A stretch of 64,000 bases of DNA from an uncultured Oscillospiraceae bacterium (GTDB taxonomy: Bacteria > Bacillota > Clostridia > Oscillospirales > Ruminococcaceae), in the NCBI GenBank assembly GCA_949295465.1, contig CASFKY010000054.1, positions 1 through 64,000 of the forward strand. The letters are read 5' to 3'. The position numbers and the translations under genes were made by a program. Under the pieces are notes generated by a model that was not told the DNA's origin, made no database searches, and was given only the letters and a program-made list of their open reading frames with translations. How positions within the stretch are numbered: the stretch's first letter is position 1; every line of letters begins with the position of its first letter. Shown here piece by piece: positions 8,912 to 17,480 of the stretch.

Positions 8912-9889
8912 ATGCCTGCCATCAGCGTCATCATCCCGGTATACAACATGGGCCCCTGGCTGCGGGACTGCCTGGAGAGCGTCCTCGCCCAGACCTTCAC
9001 CGCCTTCGAGTGCATCCTGGTGGACGACGGGAGCACCGACGACTCCCCCCAGATCTGCGACCACTATGCCCAGAAGGACAGCCGATTCCAGGTCATCCAC
9101 AAGCCCAACGGGGGGCTTTCCAGCGCCCGGAACGCGGGGCTGGAAAAGGCCACGGGCGACTACATCGCCTTTGTGGACTCGGACGACCTGGTCCTGCCGG
9201 ACTATCTGAAGATTCTCTACGAGGCCCTGCATCAGAACGACGCGGATATGTCCATCTGCGGGGTGGAGGATGTGGCCGAAAGCGGACAGTCCCTGCCCCA
9301 GCCGGCCCTGACCCAGCCCATCCGGGTGGGCTGTTTTGGGGGAGACGAGCTGCTGTACGAGTTTTACAAAGAGTCCAGCACCTACTACACCGTGGCCTGG
9401 AACAAGCTGTACAGCGCCCGGCTGTGGAAAAACCTGCGCTACCCCAACGGCCGCATCCATGAGGACGACGCGGTGGCCCACCGGCTGTTCCACGAGAGCC
9501 GGGCGGTGGCCTGTGTGGCCCGACCCCTCTATCGCTACCGGCTGCGCCCGGGCAGCATCTGCCGCACCGGCTTTTCGCCCGCCCGCTTCGACGGGGTCAC
9601 CGCTCTGGTGATGCGCTGCCAGTATTTTGCCCAGAACCAGATGCCCAAAGACCTGCAGGACAAGGCCCTGGCGGCCTGCTGGCATCGGTATCTCTCCCTC
9701 TGTGCCCAGGCCCGCCAGTCCCTTACTCCCCCGGTGTATGACCGCTGGCGGGAGGAACAGATGCGGATGTGCACCCTGCTGGCCCCCCTGCCCGCCTGCC
9801 GGGAACTCACCCTGCGGGAAAAGGTCAGCTGCCTGCTCTGGAGCGCCCGGCCCCTTCCCCACCCCAATGCGAAGAAAGGCAAAGCATGA
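8912..9889 (+). CDS. GT2 family glycosyltransferase (EpsJ/WaaE-like)
   Basis: This 325-residue GT-A protein is the most canonical GT2 of the cluster: IIPVYNMG, VDDGSTDDS at 37-45, HKPNGGLSSARNAG, and FVDSDD ending at 92. AWNKLYSARLWKNLRYP and IHEDDAVAHRLF follow, the last holding the catalytic-base ED. ATG 8912 follows AAAAAGGAG. The last codons overlap the next start as ATGA. The 51 bases before the gene hold no promoter. Substrate unknown. Confidence 0.92.
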   Translation: MPAISVIIPVYNMGPWLRDCLESVLAQTFTAFECILVDDGSTDDSPQICDHYAQKDSRFQVIHKPNGGLSSARNAGLEKATGDYIAFVDSDDLVLPDYLKILYEALHQNDADMSICGVEDVAESGQSLPQPALTQPIRVGCFGGDELLYEFYKESSTYYTVAWNKLYSARLWKNLRYPNGRIHEDDAVAHRLFHESRAVACVARPLYRYRLRPGSICRTGFSPARFDGVTALVMRCQYFAQNQMPKDLQDKALAACWHRYLSLCAQARQSLTPPVYDRWREEQMRMCTLLAPLPACRELTLREKVSCLLWSARPLPHPNAKKGKA

Positions 9890-11097
9890 AAGTCTTTTTG
9901 GTACCCCCGCCTGCCCTGGCCCTGCCTGCGGTGAAGGGCGGCGCGGTGGAGACCCTCATCACCCACCTGATCGAGGAAAACGAACGTCAGAAAAAGCTGG
10001 AGCTGGTCTGCGTGAGCCTGCCTGACCCGGACGCCGAACAGGCCGCCCTCCGCTACCGACACACCCGGATCTACTACCTGCCCGCCCAGCCCCTGCGCCA
10101 GAAGCTCTGGGGCCCGGTGTGCGGACAGCTGCGGCGGATGCACCGCCCGGCCCCCCTGAACTGCTGGTACAATCAGGTTTTGCGGGCAGTCCAGGCCGAG
10201 CAGCCGGACCTGGTGGTCACCGAGGGGGGCGATCTCACCGAGACCCGGGCCATTTCCCAGGTGATGGGGCGGGACCGCTGCTTTGCCCACCTGCACATGC
10301 AGCTGCGTGCCACCCCCCTGCTGGAGCGGATGTACGGGCATATCCTGGCCATCAGCAACTTTGTGGCTGAGAGCTACCACCCCACCCGCCCGGTGCAGGT
10401 ACATCTGGTGCCCAACTGTGTGGACCTGGCCCGCTTCAATCCTCTGCCCGCCTGTGTGGGCGAGCAGGAGGACCTGCGCCGCCGGCTGGGCTTTGAAAAG
10501 GAGGATTTTGTCCTTCTCTTCTGCGGCCGCATCTGCCCCGAAAAGGGAATCCAACACCTTGTGGAGGCCCTGCGCTATCTGGATGACCCCCATGTGAAAC
10601 TGCTGGTCATCGGCAGCCCCTTTTTTGCCGCCCAGGACACCAGCCCCTTCTTTGAGCGCCTCAAGGAACAGCAAAAAGCCCTGGAGGGCCGGCTCTTCTT
10701 CACCGGCTTTGTGCCCAACCCCCAGCTGCCCGCCTATTATCGGATGGCCAACGCGGCCTGCTTCCCCGCTGTGTGGGATGAGCCCGCCGGCATCACCGCC
10801 ATCGAGGCCATGGCCTGCGGCTGCCCGGTCATTGCCACCCAGAGCGGCGGCATGCCGGAATATCTGGAGGGCAGCGGGGCTATTCTGCTGCCCCGGAACG
10901 AGCGGATCCGGGAGGACGGCAGCCTGGAAGAGATCCCCGGCGTTCCCGAATTGTCCCGCAGCATCGCCGAAGCTGTGGAACAGCTGAGGGCGGACCCCCG
11001 CCGGGCGGCGGATATGTCAGCCGCCGGCTGCCGCCGGGCCCGGGATTTCAGCCGGCAGGCCTATTATGAGCGATTTGTGGCGGCTCTCGGGCGCTGA
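9886..11097 (+). CDS. GT4 family glycosyltransferase
   Basis: This 403-residue GT-B transferase starts MKVFLVPPPALALPAVKGGAVE; the KGG-x-VE loop is the GT4 acceptor motif. The donor half starts near residue 207 (LLFCGRICPEKGIQHLVEAL) and contains AVWDEPAGITAIEAMACGCPV with the E-x7-E glutamates. RMANAACFP and QSGGMPEYLEG complete the family signature. The start is the ATG at 9886, overlapping the upstream stop; a longer in-frame extension has no support. It probably acts on the same lipid-linked chain as the surrounding enzymes. Confidence 0.9.
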   Translation: MKVFLVPPPALALPAVKGGAVETLITHLIEENERQKKLELVCVSLPDPDAEQAALRYRHTRIYYLPAQPLRQKLWGPVCGQLRRMHRPAPLNCWYNQVLRAVQAEQPDLVVTEGGDLTETRAISQVMGRDRCFAHLHMQLRATPLLERMYGHILAISNFVAESYHPTRPVQVHLVPNCVDLARFNPLPACVGEQEDLRRRLGFEKEDFVLLFCGRICPEKGIQHLVEALRYLDDPHVKLLVIGSPFFAAQDTSPFFERLKEQQKALEGRLFFTGFVPNPQLPAYYRMANAACFPAVWDEPAGITAIEAMACGCPVIATQSGGMPEYLEGSGAILLPRNERIREDGSLEEIPGVPELSRSIAEAVEQLRADPRRAADMSAAGCRRARDFSRQAYYERFVAALGR

Positions 11098-11126
11098 GCC
11101 CGACCCGCAGGAAGGAGTGGGGCAGC

Positions 11127-12191
11127 TTGGTTTCCCCTTTTTTCACGGTGGTCATCCCCGTATACAAGGGTGTGGATTTTCTGGAGGGCTGTGCGGAAAG
11201 CCTTTTGGCCCAGACTTTCCGGGATTTTGAGGCCCTTTTTATTGAAGACGGCAGCCCGGACGAATCCGGCGCTCTGTGTGACCGCCTGGCTGCCCGGGAC
11301 GAACGCTTTGTCAGCCTGCACCAGCCCAACGGCGGCGTCACCAGCGCCCGCAACCACGGCATCCGGGCCGCCCGGGGCCGGTGGCTGCTGTTTCTGGACC
11401 AGGACGACCGCTTTGCCCCCGGCCTGATGCAGGCAGTTTTTGAGGCGCTGGGCAAGTCTTCGCCGGAGGACCTCGTCCACTGGGCGTTCACCGGCGTGCG
11501 GCAGCAGGCCGGCCTCCTGCCCCCGGAAGCCGGCGGCGAGCCCATCCGCTTTTACAGCCAGCGGGAACTGGGGCTTTTTTACGGGGCCGGCAACACCCAC
11601 TATATCTGGACCAAGCTCTTCTCGGTGGAATTTTTGCGGGAGCACTCCCTGTATTTTGACGAGCGCATCCAGGACGGCACCGACGATCTGCCCTTTGTGG
11701 TGGCCTACTGGCACGCCTGGTTTTCCTGTCACCCCGGGGGGCGGATTCTCTACCTGAAAACGCCCTATTACTACTATGAGATGGGCAACGAGGCCAGCGT
11801 CAGCAACCGGCTCCAGCCCTATCAGCCCAGCCATCTGGCCATGTTCACCGATCTGCTGCGGGACTATCTCACCCTCTACAAGGTGCCCGAAGAGGATTGC
11901 TTTTTGCTCTGCCGCCAGGCCCTGCACACCCTGAGCTATGGTCTGTATTCGGCCCGGGGCCCGGCCCGCCGCCGGGCGGCCCGCCAATTGTGGAACGCGC
12001 CGGAGTGCCGCCGCCTGCTGGATTTCATGGGCAGGCAGCATTTTTACTCCCCCTTCTATCTGCCCTGGCGGGCCCGGGCGGCCTGGCTCTGCGCCGCCCT
12101 GTTCGGCAGTTTTCTGGGCGGTCGGTTTTTGTACGAAAAATGCGACTGGCTGGGCTGGTATCTGCTGGGCGGCCGCTGGAAACGGCTGTGA
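11127..12191 (+). CDS. GT2 family glycosyltransferase (DQDD type, TTG start)
   Basis: This 354-residue GT-A protein has VVIPVYKGVDFLEG, IED at 39-41, HQPNGGVTSARNHG and DQDD at 91-94 in place of DSDD. The only sensible start is TTG 11127, nine bases after GGAAGGAG; no in-frame ATG fits. The C-terminal half, with a long GNEASVSNRL tail and a final basic helix, matches the next gene and sets the pair apart from the other GT2s. NGTDDLPFVVAYW-like residues (QDGTDDLPF) supply the acidic base motif. Substrate unknown. Confidence 0.88.
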   Translation: MVSPFFTVVIPVYKGVDFLEGCAESLLAQTFRDFEALFIEDGSPDESGALCDRLAARDERFVSLHQPNGGVTSARNHGIRAARGRWLLFLDQDDRFAPGLMQAVFEALGKSSPEDLVHWAFTGVRQQAGLLPPEAGGEPIRFYSQRELGLFYGAGNTHYIWTKLFSVEFLREHSLYFDERIQDGTDDLPFVVAYWHAWFSCHPGGRILYLKTPYYYYEMGNEASVSNRLQPYQPSHLAMFTDLLRDYLTLYKVPEEDCFLLCRQALHTLSYGLYSARGPARRRAARQLWNAPECRRLLDFMGRQHFYSPFYLPWRARAAWLCAALFGSFLGGRFLYEKCDWLGWYLLGGRWKRL

Positions 12192-12234
12192 GCCTGCCCC
12201 CAAAAAAATTTTGCCTGTGAGAGGAGAAACCCGT

Positions 12235-13311
12235 ATGGCATCCGTCACCGTAGTGGTGCCCGTGTACAACATGGAGCGCCTTGTGGCCCGCTGCTTTGAC
12301 AGCATCCTGGCCCAGACCTGCCCGGACTGGGAGGCCATTCTGGTGGACGACGGCAGCACCGACGGCTCCGGCCGGATCTGCGACAAATACGCCCAGAAGG
12401 ACAGCCGCTTCCGGGTGCTGCACAAGCCCAACGGCGGGGTGTGCAGCGCCCGCAATGCCGGCCTTGCCGCCGTGCGCACCCCCTATGCGGTTCTGATGGA
12501 CCAGGACGACATGCTCAGCCCTGTGGCGCTGGAAGCGGCCCTGAAAGCCCAGCAGGCCCACCCTGACTGTCTTGTCACCTTCTGTCACACCGAGGACCGC
12601 CGCCAGTTGCAGGAAAGCCTTCCCTCGGCCTCAGACGAGCATTTCTATGCCAGCCGCCAGGTGGGGCATCTGTACAATCACACCCCCCTGGTGCCTCCCT
12701 GGTGCAAGCTCTACCCCATGGAATTTCTGCGCCGCCACAACCTTCGCTTTGACGAAACCCAGAAGGACGGCTATGAGGACCGGCCCTTTCTGCGCCAGTA
12801 TCTGGCCGCTTTCTGGACAGAAAACCCCGAGGGTCTGGTCTGCAACCTGGCCTGCCCGCTCTATTTCTGGGAGCGGGAAAACGAGGCCAGCGTGAGCCGC
12901 CGCAGCGACAAGCCCCTGAAACAGGCCCATTTCGAGATGTTTGACGGACTTTTGCAGGATGCCGTCCATCTCTACCACGCGCCCCTGCTGAGCCTGCAAT
13001 ACATCATGCTGGAATACATCCAGACCATCGCCTTCGGGCTGAGCTGCCTGCCCGAGGACCGGCGTCAGGCGGCCCTGGATGAATTTGCCCGGCTGGATGC
13101 CTACCGCCGGATGGTGGAGTACTTCCCCAGGGCCCGGTTCTATTCGGTCTTTTATGTCCCCTTCCGCCTGCGCCGGGCCCGGCTCATTGCCCGCCTTTCC
13201 CAGGGGCGGCTGGCCAACGATGCCTTTTACTGGCGGCTCTACAAGCTGGGCCGATTGCTGCACCCCTTCTGGCGGGACTGGAAGGGCATCGATGCCATCC
13301 CGGCGGAATAA
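12235..13311 (+). CDS. GT2 family glycosyltransferase (DQDD type)
   Basis: This 358-residue GT-A protein has VVVPVYNMERLV, VDDGSTDGSG at 37-46, HKPNGGVCSARNAG and DQDD at 89-92. KDGYEDRPFLRQY carries the catalytic-base region, and ENEASVSRRSDKP matches the equivalent site of the preceding gene. ATG 12235 follows GAGAGGAG. It is the last gene of unit A: an intrinsic terminator starts 39 bases after its stop. The C-terminal half (FYSVFYVPFRLRRARLIARL) parallels its neighbour's, suggesting tandem duplication followed by divergence. Confidence 0.9.
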   Translation: MASVTVVVPVYNMERLVARCFDSILAQTCPDWEAILVDDGSTDGSGRICDKYAQKDSRFRVLHKPNGGVCSARNAGLAAVRTPYAVLMDQDDMLSPVALEAALKAQQAHPDCLVTFCHTEDRRQLQESLPSASDEHFYASRQVGHLYNHTPLVPPWCKLYPMEFLRRHNLRFDETQKDGYEDRPFLRQYLAAFWTENPEGLVCNLACPLYFWERENEASVSRRSDKPLKQAHFEMFDGLLQDAVHLYHAPLLSLQYIMLEYIQTIAFGLSCLPEDRRQAALDEFARLDAYRRMVEYFPRARFYSVFYVPFRLRRARLIARLSQGRLANDAFYWRLYKLGRLLHPFWRDWKGIDAIPAE

Positions 13312-13349
13312 GCCCGCATTTGCAACTTTTTTGTAACTTTTCTCTCTTG

Positions 13350-13381
13350 AGCCCGGCGCAAAAGTCGCCGGGCTGTTTTCT
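13350..13381 (+). terminator. intrinsic terminator ending unit A
   Basis: GCCCGGCG (13351-13358) pairs with CGCCGGGC (13366-13373) around a short loop, followed by TGTTTTCTTTT. It separates the glycosyltransferase block from the exporter genes. Confidence 0.85.
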
Positions 13382-13395
13382 TTTCCCTCCCTTTG

Positions 13396-13404
13396 TGGTA
13401 TAAT
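13396..13404 (+). promoter_or_regulatory. extended -10 promoter of unit B
   Basis: TGG directly before TATAAT (13399-13404) gives an extended -10 element; the matching -35 position (TTTTCT at 13376) is poor and lies inside the terminator tail. It would start a transcript about 40 bases before the exporter gene. Confidence 0.6.
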
Positions 13405-13448
13405 CTTACGGATATCATCGATTGAAAAAACAGAGGAATAAAATCAAG

Positions 13449-14309
13449 ATGGCCAACACCGAAAACCAAACCTGGACCACCATCATCCGGCCCAAAACCG
13501 GCTGGTTTGACATTGACCTGCGGGAGCTCTGGAAATACCGGGACCTGGTGGGTATGTTCGTCAAGCGCAATTTTGTCGTGTACTACAAGCAGACCATCCT
13601 GGGTCCGCTGTGGATCCTGCTGAACCCACTCATCACCACCGTGATCTTCAACGTGGTGTTTGGCGGCATCGCCGGCCTTGCCCCCGGCGGGGTGCCCAGC
13701 TTCCTGTTTTATATGGCCGGCAACACCATCTGGACCTTCTTTGCCGGCTGCATCAACAACACAGCCAATACCTTCGTCACCAATGCGGGGGTGTTCGGCA
13801 AGGTGTATTTTCCCCGCCTCACCGTGCCCTTCAGCCAGGTGATCACGGCGCTGCTCAACTTTCTCATCCAGTTTGCCATGTTCCTGTGCTTCTGGGTCTA
13901 TTTTGCCCTGGCGGAGGGGAACGTGCGCTTCACCCTGTGGGCCCTGCTGCTGCCGGTGCTGATGGTGGAAGTGATGCTGATGGGGCTGGGCGTGGGCATC
14001 ATCGTCTCCAGCCTCACCACCAAATACCGGGATCTGGCCATTGCCGTGGGCTTCGGCGTCCAGCTGTGGATGTACGCCACCCCCGTGGTCTACTCCATGG
14101 ACACCCTCTACAACCAGCCCAAGCTGGCCTTTCTGGTCAAGCTCAACCCCATGACCGCCCCGGTGGAGATGTTCCGCATGGCCACGCTGGGCACCGGCAC
14201 CTTCACCCTGTGGCAGTTCTGGTACAGCGTGATTGCCACTGTCGTGCTGCTGGCCATCGGCGTCATCCTGTTCAGCCGCATCGAAAAGACCTTTATGGAC
14301 ACGGTCTAA
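13449..14309 (+). CDS. polysaccharide ABC exporter, membrane subunit (Wzm/TagG type)
   Basis: This 286-residue integral membrane protein is the channel half of an ABC-2 exporter for undecaprenyl-linked polysaccharide. LRELWKYRDLVGMFVKRNFVVYY is the amphipathic entry helix of this family; I count about six hydrophobic segments, including LGPLWILLNPLITTVIFNVV, TLWALLLPVLMVEVMLMGL and the PVVYSM region. It is followed directly by its ATPase. I chose ATG 13449, preceded by AGAGGA; an in-frame TTG at 13422 lacks a ribosome site. The pairing with an extended Wzt-like ATPase argues for O-antigen or teichoic-acid type export rather than Wzx/Wzy, of which there is no sign in the window. Confidence 0.9.
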   Translation: MANTENQTWTTIIRPKTGWFDIDLRELWKYRDLVGMFVKRNFVVYYKQTILGPLWILLNPLITTVIFNVVFGGIAGLAPGGVPSFLFYMAGNTIWTFFAGCINNTANTFVTNAGVFGKVYFPRLTVPFSQVITALLNFLIQFAMFLCFWVYFALAEGNVRFTLWALLLPVLMVEVMLMGLGVGIIVSSLTTKYRDLAIAVGFGVQLWMYATPVVYSMDTLYNQPKLAFLVKLNPMTAPVEMFRMATLGTGTFTLWQFWYSVIATVVLLAIGVILFSRIEKTFMDTV

Positions 14310-14328
14310 CCGGGAGGGAGCCGAAAAC

Positions 14329-15606
14329 ATGGAAAATCTCACACAAAACCGGGAGCCGGTGATCCAGATCACCGGCCTGAAAAAACAATACAAGCTGGGC
14401 CAGATCGGCGGCGGCACCCTCACCGCCGACTTGCAAAGCTGGTGGGCCCGCCTGCGGGGCAAAGAGGATCCCAACCTGGTGATCGGCACCGATACCCGGC
14501 TGTTCGGCACCACCTTCATGGCCCTGAACGGGGTTGACCTGACGGTGTACAAGGGCGAGGCCCTGGGCATCATCGGCCGCAACGGCGCCGGCAAGAGCAC
14601 CCTGCTCAAGATCCTCTCCCGCATCACCGCCCCTACCGAGGGGGAGATCCGCCTGAAAGGGCGGGTGGCCAGCATGCTGGAGGTGGGCACCGGCTTCAAC
14701 AACGAGATGACCGGCCGGGAGAACATCTACATGAACGGCGCCATCCTGGGCATGACCAAGGCCGAGGTGGACTCCAAGATCGACCAGATCATCGAGTTCA
14801 GCGAGTGCGGCGACTTCATCGACACCCCGGTGAAACGCTATTCCAGCGGCATGTTCGTCAAGCTGGCCTTTGCGGTGGCCGCCCATCTGGACTCGGAGAT
14901 CATGGTGATGGACGAGGTTCTGGCCGTGGGCGACATGAAGTTCCAGCAGAAATGTCTGGGCAAGATGAGCGATGTGGCCGGCCAGGAGGGCCGCACCGTC
15001 TTGTATGTGAGCCATAACATGAGCACCATCCGCCAGCTGTGCACCCGCTGTATCGTGCTGGACAAGGGGCGGGTCATCTTTTCCGGCGACGTGGAGGAGG
15101 CCATCGCCATCTATATGGACACCACCGACGTGAACGTGGTGCACTATGACCTGCGGTCGGTGGGGCGCCAGACTCCCAGCGCCGGCAAGCGGCTGTTCCT
15201 GGAAGAGCTGCGCTTTCTGGACAAGGAGAGCAGCGTCTTCTCCAACACCGAGACCATGAAGGTCCAGATCCGCTGGCATGTAAATGAGCCCTTCAGCGGC
15301 ATCAACATGAAGATGAACCTGCACTACCGGGATTCCAGCCCGGTGGGCATCACCCACCCGGTAAGCCTGGGCGCCGCCGAGCCGGGCAAGACCTATACCA
15401 CCGTCTTTGAATTTGACCCCTCCCTGCTGGGCGAAGGGCAATATTTCTTCTATCTGGACATCTTTGAGCGGTCCCTCACCAATCCCGTCTGCCTGGACAA
15501 GCCCAGCACCGAATTCCACTTTGAGGTGACCAACGAGGACTTCACCATCCCGGAATGGCCCGCCGGCTGGGGTCGCATCCACTTCCCCCCTGTGCGGATT
15601 CTGTAA
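14329..15606 (+). CDS. polysaccharide ABC exporter, ATPase with C-terminal carbohydrate-binding domain (Wzt type)
   Basis: This 425-residue cytoplasmic ATPase energises the Wzm-like subunit. Walker A is GRNGAGKST (about 83-91), the ABC signature region YSSGMFVKLAFA begins near 171 and Walker B is IMVMDEVLAVGD (about 191-202), with the switch histidine in YVSHNMS. A loop of about 35 residues before Walker A is typical of Wzt/TagH proteins. Residues from about 265 to the end form an extra beta-rich domain like the Wzt C-terminal carbohydrate-binding module, which in characterised systems recognises the chain terminus. GGGAGGGAG precedes ATG 14329. Such a domain implies export of a chain with a specific terminal group. 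Confidence 0.92.
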   Translation: MENLTQNREPVIQITGLKKQYKLGQIGGGTLTADLQSWWARLRGKEDPNLVIGTDTRLFGTTFMALNGVDLTVYKGEALGIIGRNGAGKSTLLKILSRITAPTEGEIRLKGRVASMLEVGTGFNNEMTGRENIYMNGAILGMTKAEVDSKIDQIIEFSECGDFIDTPVKRYSSGMFVKLAFAVAAHLDSEIMVMDEVLAVGDMKFQQKCLGKMSDVAGQEGRTVLYVSHNMSTIRQLCTRCIVLDKGRVIFSGDVEEAIAIYMDTTDVNVVHYDLRSVGRQTPSAGKRLFLEELRFLDKESSVFSNTETMKVQIRWHVNEPFSGINMKMNLHYRDSSPVGITHPVSLGAAEPGKTYTTVFEFDPSLLGEGQYFFYLDIFERSLTNPVCLDKPSTEFHFEVTNEDFTIPEWPAGWGRIHFPPVRIL

Positions 15607-15624
15607 GATTGTCAGAGGCTTTTC

Positions 15625-16611
15625 ATGACAAAACCTGATCTTTTTATCTGCCATACCCAATACCATGTGCTGGCCTCCCTCATCAAGGTGCTGGCAAAGC
15701 CCCGCACGGCGGACATCATCCTCAGCGAGTCCATCCCCGGGCGGGAGGAACTGGCCCGGCGGCTTTCGGCCAGCGGGGTATTCCGACAAGTACTCACCTA
15801 CCCGGACGAGCACTGGCCCGCCCCGCCTCAAAAGGGCTGGCGGGCCCTGCTGGGGCATCGGATGCAGCGGCGGGCCCTGCGGCTGGCCGGCTTTTCCCTG
15901 GACCCCCGCCTCTACGGGCAGATCTGCATCTACAACGACTGGACCCCCCTGGGCCGCTGGTTACAGGACTGGGGTGCCCATTATATCCTGGGAGAGGACA
16001 CCCGCAACCACCTGGCCCACCCCTCCAACATCCACATCGACCGCCAGCGGGCCCTGCCGGACTTTGCCCGGCGGCAAAAAAGCGGCCGGGGATACCTGTA
16101 CTGGGGCGGTTACCGGGGCGTGGACGGGGTGGAGATGAGCGACCCCTCCCAGGTGCCCTACTACCAGGAAAAGGCCATTGCCCTGGACCCCCTGAATCTG
16201 CTGGAGGGCTTCGGCCCGGACAAGCGTTGGGTGATCCGCCGGGTTTTTGTGAGCAGCGAGCTGCCCCCCATGGACCGGCCCGCCTGCCTGCTTTTGCCCC
16301 GCAGCTTTTTTGTGGATCACGACCTGCCCAGCCAGGAGGCCCAGAACCGGCTGTGCCGGGACGTGGTGGCCCGGTATGCCAAGGGCTACCAGCTCTTTAT
16401 CAAAACCCATCCCCGGGACACCACCGACTACCACGCGCTCTTCCCCGATGCGGTGGTGCTGGATCGGTTCATGCCCTCCGAGCTGCTGGACTACTGCTTT
16501 GAGGTGCGCTTTGCCCGGGCGGTGGGTCTGTGCACCGCCTCGGTGGCAAACCTGAAATGCGCCGACGAAAAGATCAGCCTGGGATACGACTTCATCGAAC
16601 CCTATCGCTGA
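15625..16611 (+). CDS. GT52-like (sialyltransferase-type) glycosyltransferase
   Basis: The 328-residue product starts DLFICHTQYHVLASLIKVL, the N-terminal pattern of GT52/polysialyltransferase-like GT-B enzymes, and has FIKTHPRDTTDY near residues 259-270, equivalent to the K-x-HPR-D motif of CMP-sugar and polyol-phosphate transferases. A CTASVANL segment near the C-terminus resembles the donor-site S/T motif. It sits between the exporter ATPase and a CMP-sugar synthetase homologue, which fits a transferase using a CMP-activated acid sugar. AGAGG lies seven bases before ATG 15625. No signal peptide or membrane helix. Family assignment is moderate; the donor is inferred from context. Confidence 0.6.
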   Translation: MTKPDLFICHTQYHVLASLIKVLAKPRTADIILSESIPGREELARRLSASGVFRQVLTYPDEHWPAPPQKGWRALLGHRMQRRALRLAGFSLDPRLYGQICIYNDWTPLGRWLQDWGAHYILGEDTRNHLAHPSNIHIDRQRALPDFARRQKSGRGYLYWGGYRGVDGVEMSDPSQVPYYQEKAIALDPLNLLEGFGPDKRWVIRRVFVSSELPPMDRPACLLLPRSFFVDHDLPSQEAQNRLCRDVVARYAKGYQLFIKTHPRDTTDYHALFPDAVVLDRFMPSELLDYCFEVRFARAVGLCTASVANLKCADEKISLGYDFIEPYR

Positions 16612-16689
16612 TTGTTTTTCCCTGCCCATCGGCGGGGTCTATCGCCCGCCTTAATGCGGGCAAAATCCAACAGAAAGGTGTTTACGCAT

Positions 16690-17439
16690 ATGAAGATCAT
16701 CGGTGTGATTCCTGCCCGCTATCGCTCCTCCCGCTTTCCCGGCAAGCCTCTGGCCGACATCTGCGGCCGGCCCATGATCTGGTGGGTCTATCAGCAGGCC
16801 AGCAAGGTGAAAGAGCTGGACAAGCTCTATGTGGCCACGGACGACGAGCGCATTGAACAGGTCTGCCGGCAGTACGGCATGGACGTGGTGATGACCAGCC
16901 CCGACCACCCCACCGGCAGCGACCGGGTGGCGGAAGTGGCCTCCAAGGTAGAGGGAGACCTCTTCATCAACATCCAGGGGGATGAGCCCCTCATGGACCC
17001 GGAGATCATCCGCCAGGCCATCCGGCTTTTTGACGACCCGGAGGTCTATTTCGGCAGCCTAAAAAAGAAGATCACCGACCCGGATCTGATCGCGGCGCCC
17101 AGCACTGTCAAGGTGGTCACCGACGACCATATGGACGCCATGTATTTCTCCCGCAACCCCATCCCCAGCGGCGCCAAGGACACCGACCATGTGGATGTGT
17201 ACAAGCATGTGGGCATTTACGCCTACAAGCGGGATTTCCTTTTGAAATTTGGTGCCATGCCCCAATCCTCCCTGGAAATTGCCGAGTGCGTGGAGCCCCT
17301 GCGGGCCATGCAGGCCGGCTACAAGATGCGCTTTGGCGAAACCACCCTGGAAAACATCAGCGTGGATCTTCCCCAGCATCTGGAGCAGGTGATTGCCGAG
17401 ATCAAGCGCCTGGGGCTGGACAAGGCCATGGGCCTGTAA
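16690..17439 (+). CDS. kdsB: KdsB-like CMP-ulosonic acid (Kdo-type) cytidylyltransferase
   Basis: The 249-residue protein matches 3-deoxy-manno-octulosonate cytidylyltransferase along its length: VIPARYRSSRFPGKPLADI (CTP loop), VATDDERI, SPDHPTGSDRVAEV, FINIQGDEPLMDP (metal-binding D), STVKVV, FSRNPIP, HVGIYAYKRDFL and the closing VDLPQHLEQV. KdsB couples CTP to Kdo to form CMP-Kdo. AAAGGTG lies nine bases before ATG 16690. No KdsA, KdsD or lipid A genes occur in the window and the organism looks Gram-positive, so the natural substrate may be another 3-deoxy-ulosonate, perhaps the product of the adjacent aldolase. Fold and reaction class are secure; the exact sugar is not. Confidence 0.85.
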   Translation: MKIIGVIPARYRSSRFPGKPLADICGRPMIWWVYQQASKVKELDKLYVATDDERIEQVCRQYGMDVVMTSPDHPTGSDRVAEVASKVEGDLFINIQGDEPLMDPEIIRQAIRLFDDPEVYFGSLKKKITDPDLIAAPSTVKVVTDDHMDAMYFSRNPIPSGAKDTDHVDVYKHVGIYAYKRDFLLKFGAMPQSSLEIAECVEPLRAMQAGYKMRFGETTLENISVDLPQHLEQVIAEIKRLGLDKAMGL

Positions 17440-17480
17440 CCCTCACGCCTGCCCTGCGGGGCGGAGAAAGGACCGTTATC

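Noticed and set aside
16690-17439. Reading the KdsB homologue as proof of a Gram-negative with LPS
   Set aside because: SpoIIR, IreB, LCP, AddAB, TrmFO and CD1247-type genes all point to Clostridia, and no lipid A or outer-membrane gene is present.
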